Assembly (NCBI GenBank): GCA_035906235.1
Contig: JAMIFN010000085.1
Span: 1-15,708 of the forward strand
Length of the DNA stretch: 15,708 nucleotides
Direction: 5' to 3'
Origin: JAMIFN01 sp035906235
GTDB taxonomy: Bacteria > Pseudomonadota > Gammaproteobacteria > Burkholderiales > Burkholderiaceae_C
The notes under the pieces were generated by a model, which was given only the letters and a program-made list of their open reading frames with translations, did no database searches and was not told the origin of the DNA. The translations under genes were made by a program, and so were the position numbers. Of the stretch, positions 6,312 through 12,553 are shown one piece after another (positions within the stretch are counted from its first letter, which is position 1; each line of letters opens with the position of its first letter).

Positions 6312-7157
6312 ATGAAACGCATACTTTTGTTTTTAGCCACCAACATCGCCGTAATGGTGGTGCTGGCCATCGTCACCCAGGTGCTAGGGGTCGATCCCAA
6401 GACCAGCGGTGGCTTGGTGATTTTCTCGGCGGTCATCGGCTTTACCGGCTCGATTTTCTCGCTCTTGATGAGCAAGCAGATCGCCAAATGGAGCACGCCC
6501 GGCTTTCGCACCATCGAACAGGCGCAAACGGCAGATGAGGCTTGGATCGTGGAAACCGTGCGCCGCTTTGCCGACCGCGCTGGCATCGGCATGCCCGAGG
6601 TGGGTATTTACGAGGGCGAGCCCAATGCCTTTGCCACGGGCGCCAGCCGCAACAATGCGCTGGTGGCGGTTTCTACGGGCTTGTTGCGCGCCATGAAACG
6701 CGAAGAGGTGGAAGCCGTGATCGGCCACGAAATCGCCCACATCGCCAACGGCGATATGGTGACCCTGACCTTGGTGCAGGGCGTGGTCAATACCTTTGTG
6801 GTTTACCTCAGCCGCGTGGCGGGTGCATTTTTTGGTGGCCGTGACGAAAACGGCAATAGCACGGGGCAAAGCTTTATGGTTACCTTGGTGCTGCAAATCG
6901 TGCTGGGCTTTTTGGCCAGCATGATCGTGGCTTGGTTCAGCCGCCAACGCGAATTCCGCGCCGACGCGGGTTCGGCGCAGTACATGGGCAGCAGCCGCAA
7001 TATGCAGGCGGCGTTGGCACGGTTGGGCGGCGTGGAGGCGGGCGAACTGCCGCAATCCATGCAGGCCATGGGTATTGCGGGCGGTTTGCGTGGTTTGTTC
7101 AGCTCGCACCCGCCGCTGGAAGAGCGCATTGCGCGTTTGAAAGCATCAGGTATTTAA
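6312..7157 (+). CDS. htpX: Membrane-bound zinc metalloprotease HtpX (M48B)
   Basis: HtpX is an inner-membrane protease that removes misfolded membrane proteins together with FtsH. The 281-residue protein has two N-terminal membrane segments (about 4-24 and 33-53), the zinc site H139-E-I-A-H143 in VIGHEIAHIANGDM, and the third ligand E214 in RQREFRADAGSAQY. Two more hydrophobic segments lie at about 153-175 and 188-209, and the C-terminus has the conserved SSHPPLEERI. The ATG at 6312 follows GAGGAGAG by 8 bases; the frame stays open upstream to 6201, but that part carries the promoter and lacks family similarity. Length is close to the usual 285-295. Regulation is probably by RpoH through the promoter at 6221-6249, and a hairpin terminator follows directly, so it is a single-gene unit. 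Confidence 0.97.
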   Translation: MKRILLFLATNIAVMVVLAIVTQVLGVDPKTSGGLVIFSAVIGFTGSIFSLLMSKQIAKWSTPGFRTIEQAQTADEAWIVETVRRFADRAGIGMPEVGIYEGEPNAFATGASRNNALVAVSTGLLRAMKREEVEAVIGHEIAHIANGDMVTLTLVQGVVNTFVVYLSRVAGAFFGGRDENGNSTGQSFMVTLVLQIVLGFLASMIVAWFSRQREFRADAGSAQYMGSSRNMQAALARLGGVEAGELPQSMQAMGIAGGLRGLFSSHPPLEERIARLKASGI

Positions 7158-7175
7158 TTTTTACCGCAAAGCACA

Positions 7176-7201
7176 AGGGCGCATCAAGCGCCCTTTTTTT
7201 T
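7176..7201 (+). terminator. Rho-independent terminator of htpX
   Basis: AAGGGCGC (7176-7183) and GCGCCCTT (7189-7196) form a stem with a five-base loop, followed by a run of T to 7201. It lies 19 bases behind the htpX stop. The T-run serves the plus strand only. Confidence 0.93.
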
Positions 7202-7231
7202 GTGTATCACCCCTTGGTGTTGCGGCTACTG

Positions 7232-7921
7232 TTAAACATTAGCCACGCAGCGCAAGGCCTCTTGCGCCAGTAGTTTGGCGGGCGAGAGCACGGGAATGCC
7301 GAGGTTTTCGGTCGTTAGCATCAGCGACATTTCGCTGGTGCCCAAAATAATGGCTTCGCAGCCTTGCTTTTTCAGCTCTTGCGCGGCAGCTTGCAAGAAG
7401 CGAAAACTCTCGATTTTGTGGATGCCCAAGAACATTTCACTGACCATGATGTCGTCTATGGCCTCGGTGGTTGCTTTAGGGGGCGTTGCGCATCCCATGC
7501 GGTAGGCGGCCAAGGTGGCTTGGTAAACGCCGCTATCGATGACCCAGTTGGTGCCGAGTAAACCCAATTTTTTATAGCCCGCAATCAGCGCGGCCTCGGC
7601 GACCACTTCGCTCACACTCAGCCAAGGCAGGGGGCTTTTGGGCAGCACAAATGGCATGGCCGCGTGTACCGAGCTGTCGGGCGAAATCAGCATTTGCGCG
7701 CCTATGCTGGCGAGTTTTTCGGCAGATGCCAGCAGTAGGTTGGCTATGTCCTGGTGCTCGCCATGGTCCAGATGGTGCATATGGCGCGCCAGCGGGACAA
7801 TATGCAACGAGACTTCGGGATGGTCGTGCGAAGCCCCCGAGTGTTTAGCACCTTCGGTACAAATGGTGCGCACGCATAAGCACGCGCCCTCAGCCGAGTT
7901 GGAAACAATCCCGATATGCAC
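7232..7921 (-). CDS. Aspartate/glutamate racemase-family protein lacking both canonical cysteines
   Basis: The 229-residue protein has the fold signature of the Asp/Glu/hydantoin racemase superfamily: MHIGIVSNSAEG at the N-terminus, AQMLISPDSSVHAAM (77-89), LPWLSVSEVV, GYKKLGLLGTNWVI (116-128) and CEAIILGTSEMSLM (188-201). In active cofactor-independent racemases a cysteine sits in the CNT-type motif and a second in the GCTE-type motif. Here these positions hold Asp82 and Thr195, so the two-base racemisation chemistry is unlikely as such. Some subfamilies naturally have SPDNTVH at the first site, but they usually keep the second cysteine. The start is a GTG at 7921 with AAAGGG 4 bases upstream. 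It follows dnaJ on the same strand after 101 bases and faces htpX tail to tail. Substrate unknown; fold assignment is good, racemase activity doubtful. Confidence 0.82.
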   Translation of the reverse strand: MHIGIVSNSAEGACLCVRTICTEGAKHSGASHDHPEVSLHIVPLARHMHHLDHGEHQDIANLLLASAEKLASIGAQMLISPDSSVHAAMPFVLPKSPLPWLSVSEVVAEAALIAGYKKLGLLGTNWVIDSGVYQATLAAYRMGCATPPKATTEAIDDIMVSEMFLGIHKIESFRFLQAAAQELKKQGCEAIILGTSEMSLMLTTENLGIPVLSPAKLLAQEALRCVANV

Positions 7922-8022
7922 ACGACCCTTTCAGTTCATTGCGAAGACTGAGGCTATGCTAGCAGGCAAATGCGAGATAGGCAAAAATTACTGACCCGAT
8001 TTTGTAATTTTACCGCTCATGC

Positions 8023-9159
8023 TTATGAAAAAAAGTGTTTAAGCTTGTCCGACCAACTTTGGTTGCTGGGGTTGTGTTTGCCCCCGCCTTTTTTCAGCGA
8101 GTCGTCCAGCTCTTTGAGCAATTTGCGCTGGTGTTCAGTCAGTTTGACAGGTGTTTCCACCAGAATATGGCAGTACAAATCGCCGGCGATGGACGAGCGC
8201 ACGCCCTTGATGCCTTTGCCGCGCAGGCGGAACTGCTTGCCGTGCTGCGTACCTTCAGGAATGTCGATGGCGGCCTTGCCGTTCAAGGTGGGCACATCAA
8301 TCTCGCCGCCTAGCGCAGCTGTGACCATGCTGACGGGCACTTCGCAGTGCAGATCGTCGCCGTCGCGCTCAAAAATCTCGTGCTTTTTCAGGTGGATGTC
8401 GATGTACAAATCGCCGGGCGGGCCGCCATTGCTGCCAGGTTCGCCGTTGCCGCTGGACCGAATGCGCATGCCGTCGTCGATGCCGGCGGGGATTTTGATT
8501 TCCAGCTCTTTTTGTTTTTTCTTTTTGCCCTGACCGTGGCAGTCGGTGCAGGGGGATTCGATGGTTTTGCCCGTGCCCCGGCAGTGCGGGCAGGTTTGCT
8601 GCATTTGCATCGGCCCCATGCGCACATGCACCGCGCCCGAGCCGCCGCAGGTTTTGCAGGTGACGGGCTGGGTGCCGGGTTTGGCGCCCGTGCCGTGGCA
8701 GGTGTTGCAGTCTTCCCAGCTGGGGATGCGGATGGTGCTGTCTTTTCCCGCTGCGGCCTCTTCCAGCGTGATTTCCATGGTGTAGCTCAGGTCATTGCCA
8801 CGGTAAACCTGGCGTCCACCACCACGCCCGCTGCGGCCGCCGCCACCAAAAATATCGCCAAAGATGTCACCAAAGGCATCGCCAAAACCGCCCATGCCGG
8901 CGCCGCCACCACCAAAACCGCGATTGGGGTCCACGCCGGCGTGTCCGTACTGGTCGTAAGCGGCTTTTTTCTGCGGGTCAGACAGCATTTCATAGGCCTC
9001 TTTCACCACCTTGAAATGCGCCTCGGCCTCGGCCGCCTTCTCTCCCTGGTTGCGGTCGGGGTGGTACTTCATCGCCAGTTTGCGATAGGCTTTTTTAATC
9101 TCGTCATCCGAGGCGCTGCGCCCCACGCCCAATACTTCGTAAAAATCGCGCTTGCTCAT
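8023..9159 (-). CDS. dnaJ: Chaperone DnaJ (Hsp40)
   Basis: Co-chaperone that delivers unfolded clients to DnaK and stimulates its ATPase; cytoplasmic. The 378-residue protein has the full type I order: J domain (1-70) with HPD at 33-35, Gly/Phe-rich linker (about 80-116), four zinc-binding CXXCXGXG repeats at C151 (CNTCHGTG), C168 (CKTCGGSG), C190 (CPHCRGTG) and C204 (CTDCHGQG), then the C-terminal substrate-binding domains ending in a lysine/glycine-rich tail. The ATG at 9159 gives the standard MSKRDFYEVLGV start; the ribosome binding site is weak (AAGAAG). dnaK, which commonly precedes dnaJ, is not upstream; phaB is, separated by a terminator. A candidate RpoH promoter (9272-9299) would give the gene its own heat control. 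No clear terminator was seen before the racemase-like gene. Confidence 0.98.
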   Translation of the reverse strand: MSKRDFYEVLGVGRSASDDEIKKAYRKLAMKYHPDRNQGEKAAEAEAHFKVVKEAYEMLSDPQKKAAYDQYGHAGVDPNRGFGGGGAGMGGFGDAFGDIFGDIFGGGGRSGRGGGRQVYRGNDLSYTMEITLEEAAAGKDSTIRIPSWEDCNTCHGTGAKPGTQPVTCKTCGGSGAVHVRMGPMQMQQTCPHCRGTGKTIESPCTDCHGQGKKKKQKELEIKIPAGIDDGMRIRSSGNGEPGSNGGPPGDLYIDIHLKKHEIFERDGDDLHCEVPVSMVTAALGGEIDVPTLNGKAAIDIPEGTQHGKQFRLRGKGIKGVRSSIAGDLYCHILVETPVKLTEHQRKLLKELDDSLKKGGGKHNPSNQSWSDKLKHFFS

Positions 9160-9175
9160 AATCTTCTTTAAAAAT

Positions 9176-9207
9176 AATAGCTGCTCAGGCAGGTTTTTCG
9201 GCCTAAA
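9176..9207 (-). repeat. Dispersed intergenic repeat, copy 2
   Basis: Read on the minus strand this is TTTAGGCCGAAAAACCTGCC followed by TGAGCAGCTATT, identical to copy 1 (3789-3820) over the whole stretch. It lies in the dnaJ leader, about 17 bases before the ATG and in the direction of the gene, as copy 1 does for argJ. Confidence 0.85.
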
Positions 9208-9271
9208 GTGCCAAAAACATGCCGAATTTTAAGCCATGTTGCCCCTGGGCTAAACCCCGTCTTGGCAGCGC

Positions 9272-9299
9272 ACTTGGGGGCGATGGTGGGTTTTGCAAG
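9272..9299 (-). promoter_or_regulatory. Candidate heat-shock (sigma-32) promoter of dnaJ
   Basis: On the minus strand CTTGCAA (9293-9299) is followed after 13 bases by CCCCAAGT (9272-9279). Each box differs from the RpoH consensus by one base, and the spacing equals that of the htpX promoter in this window. It lies between the phaB terminator and dnaJ, about 113 bases before the ATG. Confidence 0.6.
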
Positions 9300-9301
9300 G
9301 C

Positions 9302-9331
9302 AAAAAAAACGCTGCTCGGGGGAGCAGCGTT
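9302..9331 (-). terminator. Rho-independent terminator of phaB
   Basis: AACGCTGCTC (9308-9317) and GAGCAGCGTT (9322-9331) form a perfect 10-bp stem with a four-base loop. On the minus strand it is followed by a run of T (A-run 9302-9309 on the plus strand). It lies 28 bases beyond the phaB stop. Confidence 0.93.
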
Positions 9332-9359
9332 GGCCTTGGGCAGGCTAGCTCGGTCTGCC

Positions 9360-10097
9360 TTAGCCCATATGGATGCCGCCGTTGATCGAAAAGTCTGCGC
9401 CTGTGGAGTAGCCACTGTGGTCTGAAGCCAGCCAGGCCACGATAGAGGCAATTTCGCTAGGCTCGCCCAAGCGTTTGACAGGGATGGTGGCGACGATTTT
9501 CTCCAGCACTTCCTCGCGGATGGATTTGACCATTTCGGTGCCGATATAGCCTGGGCTAACCGTATTCACGGTCACGCCCTTGCCCGCCAGCTCTTGCGCC
9601 AGCGCCATGGTAAAGCCGTGCATACCCGCTTTGGCGGCGGAGTAATTGGTTTGCCCCGCTTGGCCTTTTTCGCCATTGACCGAGGAGATATTGATGATGC
9701 GCCCCCAGCCGCGATTCGCCATATCGCCCACCACCTGTTTGGTGACATTGAAGAGCGAGTTGAGGTTGGTGCTGATGACTGAGCTCCAGTCTTCGGGCGT
9801 CATTTTCAAAAACATGCGGTCGCGCGTGATGCCGGCGTTGTTCACCAGCACATCGACACAGCCATGCTCGGCCTTGACTTTTTCAAAGGCCTCTGTCGTG
9901 GATTCCCAATCAGAAACATTGCCCGCCGAGGCGTAGAAAGTAAAGCCCAGCGCCTTTTGCTCGGCCAGCCATTTTTGCGCGTCGCGGCTAGGGCCACAGC
10001 CAGCAATGACCTTAAAACCATCTTGGTGCAATCGTTGACACATGGCGGTGCCGATGCCACCCATACCGCCTGTGACATATGCGACTTTTTGACTCAT
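9360..10097 (-). CDS. phaB: Acetoacetyl-CoA reductase (PHB synthesis)
   Basis: This NADPH-dependent short-chain dehydrogenase reduces acetoacetyl-CoA to (R)-3-hydroxybutyryl-CoA, the monomer for polyhydroxybutyrate synthase. The 245-residue protein closely resembles Cupriavidus PhaB as remembered. It has a Rossmann glycine motif VTGGMGGIGTA (8-18), VNNAGITRD (85-93), NISSVNG with catalytic Ser139, and Y152-x3-K156 in NYSAAK. The segments VTVNTVSPGYIGTEMVK, IVATIPVKRLGEP and the end SINGGIHMG are typical of the acetoacetyl-CoA reductase branch rather than FabG. AAGGAG lies 9 bases before the ATG at 10097. phaC and phaA are not in the window, so the gene stands alone with its own terminator; a possible promoter is at 10121-10150. 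Confidence 0.95.
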   Translation of the reverse strand: MSQKVAYVTGGMGGIGTAMCQRLHQDGFKVIAGCGPSRDAQKWLAEQKALGFTFYASAGNVSDWESTTEAFEKVKAEHGCVDVLVNNAGITRDRMFLKMTPEDWSSVISTNLNSLFNVTKQVVGDMANRGWGRIINISSVNGEKGQAGQTNYSAAKAGMHGFTMALAQELAGKGVTVNTVSPGYIGTEMVKSIREEVLEKIVATIPVKRLGEPSEIASIVAWLASDHSGYSTGADFSINGGIHMG

Positions 10098-10396
10098 AAC
10101 TCTTGTCTCCTTGGTAAAACTCTATATCCCAAAATTGGAAAATACGCCAATTCATCATAAGCGCAATAGGGTGAAAAACTGAGGCAAAGACCCCGCCTCT
10201 GCCCTAGGGGAAACACCGCTTTTGCTCGACATTGATGCAGTTGTTGACGCAAGTCCAAAACCCATGATGGGCATGCCATTGGGGATGTCAAAAAAGACCT
10301 AATGCCAGCAAGGGTTTTTATAGAATCGGCCACAATCGCCCACCATCAATACTCAGGCTTTATTCATATCCCCCTTAGGTTTTCGATAGGAACTTT
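10098..10396. other. Intergenic region between divergent phaB and cytochrome b561
   Basis: About 300 bases separate the two divergent starts. Apart from the possible phaB promoter, and AGGA before the cytochrome gene, I see no conserved RNA, repeat or credible gene. A 79-residue minus-strand open frame here overlaps the phaB start and has no family features. Confidence 0.6.
10121..10150 (-). promoter_or_regulatory. Possible sigma-70 promoter of phaB
   Basis: On the minus strand TTGGCG (10145-10150) and TATAGA (10121-10126) are 18 bases apart, with the -10 box about 24 bases before the ATG. Each hexamer matches the consensus at about four of six positions. Plausible but unproven. Confidence 0.35.
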
Positions 10397-10942
10397 ATGC
10401 GTAGCAGCTACCACCCTTTTTCTGTACTCTGGCACTGGTTAATCGCCATCTTGCTGGTTGCCACCTATTACTTTGTCTTGGGTCGCCCCGATACGCCCGG
10501 CCCCAGCCCCGAAAAACTGCAGATGATGAGCTACCACAAATGGGCGGGCATCACGGTGCTGTTTTTCAGCCTAATCCGCATGGCCAGCCGTTTTGTCTTT
10601 GCCGCGCCGCCCATGGGCGCTGATGTGCGCATGCCCGCTTGGCAGGGCAAGGTACACAAAATCACTTTGCTGCTGATGCTGCTGCTCACCGTGGCGATTC
10701 CTTTGGGTGGCTGGCTCATGAGCTCGGCCGCGGGCCGCCCCGTGGTCATGTTCGGCCTGTGGCCATTGCCTGATTTGATCGGCGTGAATGAGGCGCTGGC
10801 TGGGCAAATCAAAGAAGTGCATGAAACGGCGGCGTGGACTTTGCTGGTTTTGGCGGGCTTGCACACGGCCGCTGCGCTGAAGCATTATTTTGTGGACAAA
10901 GACAGCGTGCTGGCGCGCATGGTGCCGTTTTTGAAAAAATAA
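10397..10942 (+). CDS. Cytochrome b561 family protein (CybB/YceJ type)
   Basis: A 181-residue inner-membrane di-heme cytochrome that passes electrons from quinol or superoxide-related donors. Four membrane helices are visible: about 9-28, 48-66, 87-108 and 142-161. Candidate heme-ligand histidines lie near helix ends: H13 in LWHW, H47 in SYHKW, H142 in EVHETAAW and H156 in AGLHTAAALKHYF. The length is close to E. coli CybB (about 176). The ATG at 10397 follows AGGAACTTT. It is followed after 11 bases by a YceI-type gene with a strong ribosome binding site, the same pairing as yceJ-yceI in E. coli, so the two are very likely one transcript. The exact electron donor is not known. Confidence 0.93.
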   Translation: MRSSYHPFSVLWHWLIAILLVATYYFVLGRPDTPGPSPEKLQMMSYHKWAGITVLFFSLIRMASRFVFAAPPMGADVRMPAWQGKVHKITLLLMLLLTVAIPLGGWLMSSAAGRPVVMFGLWPLPDLIGVNEALAGQIKEVHETAAWTLLVLAGLHTAAALKHYFVDKDSVLARMVPFLKK

Positions 10943-10953
10943 GGAGCTGCCAT

Positions 10954-11622
10954 ATGAAAACCCACCTCACGGCTTTCAGTCTGGCAACTGCCGCCGCCTT
11001 ATCAGCATGGCCAGCAGGCGCAGCCCCCGCCACCAGCCCCGTTAAAACCAAGCCCACGCAGGCGGCTGCGGCCCAAGTTGCGGCTACTGCAACCACAGCG
11101 GCCACGGCAGCCAGCGCCAACCAATTGTTGCCCGCGCAAAGCGAAGTGCGTTTTACCGCCAAGCAAATGGGCGTATCCATGCCCGGCATGTTCAGCAAAT
11201 TGGCGGGCTCGGTGCAGTGGAACGCGGCCAAGCCCGAAGCCAGCCGCATCCGCCTAGAAATTCCTGTAGCCAGCGCCACCGTGGGCGCGCCCGAAATGGA
11301 TGCCGAGCTGCCCAAGGCCGAATGGTTTGGCGCCAGCCAATTTCCCACGGCGGTGTTTGAATCGAGCAGCGTGCACGCCCTGGGCGGCAATCGCTACGAG
11401 GTGCAAGGCAGCCTCAATATCAAAGGCGTGCGCCTGCCCGTTAAAACCGAGGCCACGGTTTTGCCCAACCCCGCCGACAAAGGCGCCACCAGCACAGCCA
11501 GTGGCACGCTGAACATCGCGCGCTTGGCCTACAAAATCGGCCTAGGCGCATGGGGCGACACCAGTGTGGTGGCCGATGCGGTGCAAATCCAATACAACAT
11601 CCGTTTGAAAACCCAACCCTAA
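10954..11622 (+). CDS. Exported YceI-family protein with Ala/Thr-rich linker
   Basis: YceI proteins are periplasmic lipocalin-like barrels that bind long isoprenoid chains. The 222-residue protein has a signal peptide (residues 1 to about 24: MKTHLTAFSLATAAALSAW then AGA-APA), a low-complexity Ala/Thr-rich linker (25-58), then the YceI barrel: SEVRFTAKQMGVSMPGMFSK, SRIRLEIPVASATVG, KAEWFGASQFPTAVFESS, YEVQGSLNIKGVRLPV. The ATG at 10954 has AAGGAG 8 bases upstream; the upstream open frame is part of the cytochrome gene region. Compared with the next YceI gene it lacks the cysteine pair and has a different central region, so the two are diverged paralogues rather than a recent duplication. It probably serves with the cytochrome in quinone or isoprenoid handling; that is inference. 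Confidence 0.9.
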   Translation: MKTHLTAFSLATAAALSAWPAGAAPATSPVKTKPTQAAAAQVAATATTAATAASANQLLPAQSEVRFTAKQMGVSMPGMFSKLAGSVQWNAAKPEASRIRLEIPVASATVGAPEMDAELPKAEWFGASQFPTAVFESSSVHALGGNRYEVQGSLNIKGVRLPVKTEATVLPNPADKGATSTASGTLNIARLAYKIGLGAWGDTSVVADAVQIQYNIRLKTQP

Positions 11623-11651
11623 GAAAGCTCTGCCCCCCTTTCGGCGTTTGC

Positions 11652-11763
11652 ATCTCACCATCAAGCGAGCTACTTTGCCCAAAAAACTCACCAGCACACC
11701 CGCTATGGCTCGTTTTCCCGCCTCGTATCTCATCTTGATGGATGAGCGCCAACATTCAAAAAG
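11652..11763 (-). repeat. Diverged intergenic repeat family 2, copy B
   Basis: Read on the minus strand this matches copy A (6071-6190) in several ordered blocks, including TGGCGCTC, AAAACG, CATAGCGGG and CAAAGTAG. It is bounded by an inverted repeat, CCATCAAG (11658-11665) and CTTGATGG (11734-11741), with an inner pair CGAGC (11666-11670) and GCTCG (11708-11712), so a folded RNA or a two-ended element is possible. It fills most of the gap between the two YceI genes. Confidence 0.6.
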
Positions 11764-11814
11764 GGTTCTGCTGAGCTTTCCTAATTTTTTTACCCAACCC
11801 ATAAGGAGTGTTTG

Positions 11815-12438
11815 ATGAAGAAAACTGTTTTTGCCGCCGTCGTGATACCTGCTATGGCTGCGGCTTTTGCCGTATCTGCCAGCGTGCAGGCCGCCCCCGT
11901 CACCTTCAAGGCCGACCCCACGCACACCTTTGTGACATACGAGACGATACATAAAGGCATATCCACCAACCGTGGGCGTTTTGACAAAACTGAAGCGGTG
12001 ATGACCTTGGATCGTGCGGAAAAAACCGGTAGCGTTAGCGTCAAAATCGACCCCGCATCAGTAAACACGGGCGTAGATGCTATGAATAAGCACCTGCAAG
12101 GCGCGGATTTTTTTGATGTGGCCAAGCACCCCGAAGTTAGCTTCAAAGGCGACAAATTCACTTTTGATGCCCAAGGCCAGGTTAAAACCGTTACGGGTGA
12201 ACTGAGCATCGTGGGTAAGTCGCATCCTGTTGTACTGACCGCCGAACGCTTTGCTTGCAACACCAATGCCGTGTCTAAGGTCGAAACCTGCGGCGGTGAT
12301 TTCAAAACCACCATCAAACGCGACCAATGGGGCATGAACTACGCCTTGCAATACCCAGGCATGAGCCCCGATGTGCACCTCTTGATTCAGGTGGAAGCTG
12401 CGTCTGAGCCTGCCGCTGCTGAAGCCGAGGTCCAATAA
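11815..12438 (+). CDS. YceI-family periplasmic polyisoprenoid-binding protein
   Basis: A 207-residue second YceI protein. A signal peptide (about 1-26, ending SVQAAP) precedes the classic barrel: FKADPTHTFVTYETIHKGIS, RGRFDKTEAVMTLD, GSVSVKIDPASVNTG, ADFFDVAKHPEVSFKG and VTGELSIVGKSHPV. Two cysteines (FACNTNAV and ETCGGDF) probably form the disulfide seen in many members, and DQWGMNYALQYPGMSPDV is the conserved C-terminal strand region. The end has a short Ala/Glu tail. The ATG at 11815 has AAGGAG 6 bases upstream. It lies 192 bases after the first YceI gene with a repeat between them, so it may be read with the cytochrome unit or from its own promoter. A terminator follows at 12475-12505. 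Confidence 0.95.
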   Translation: MKKTVFAAVVIPAMAAAFAVSASVQAAPVTFKADPTHTFVTYETIHKGISTNRGRFDKTEAVMTLDRAEKTGSVSVKIDPASVNTGVDAMNKHLQGADFFDVAKHPEVSFKGDKFTFDAQGQVKTVTGELSIVGKSHPVVLTAERFACNTNAVSKVETCGGDFKTTIKRDQWGMNYALQYPGMSPDVHLLIQVEAASEPAAAEAEVQ

Positions 12439-12474
12439 GTCTTGCTCTAGCTAGCCATTTAGGCGCTAAGCACT

Positions 12475-12505
12475 AAAAAGCGCCCTTCGTGCAAGGGCGC
12501 TTTTT
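12475..12505. terminator. Bidirectional terminator between yceI and rfbD
   Basis: AAAAAGCGCCCTT (12475-12487) pairs perfectly with AAGGGCGCTTTTT (12493-12505) around a five-base loop. It sits between two convergent genes and can end both transcripts. Confidence 0.95.
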
Positions 12506-12511
12506 GATGAT

Positions 12512-12553
12512 GTTTTAGGCAATTCTGGCCGATAAACCTGCCTGAGTAGCTAT
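12512..12553 (+). repeat. Dispersed intergenic repeat, copy 3
   Basis: GTTTTAGGC, then a diverged middle, then GGCCGATAAACCTGCC followed by TGAGTAGCTAT. The core (12534-12553) differs from copy 1 by one base. Its last bases overlap the stop codon of rfbD (12550-12552). Confidence 0.75.

Noticed and set aside
6384..7109. Minus-strand open frame of 241 codons
   Set aside because: Antisense to htpX, whose metalloprotease motifs are unmistakable.
8347..9171. Plus-strand open frame of 274 codons, hydrophobic
   Set aside because: Antisense to dnaJ; the apparent hydrophobicity comes from the GC-rich Gly/Phe region read in reverse.
10094..10333. Minus-strand open frame of 79 codons upstream of phaB
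   Set aside because: It overlaps the phaB start, has no ribosome binding site of note and no recognisable features.
11542..11952. Minus-strand open frame of 136 codons between the two YceI genes
   Set aside because: It overlaps the ends of both plus-strand genes; the only shared similarity in the gap is the DNA repeat, which in copy A has stops in the same frame.
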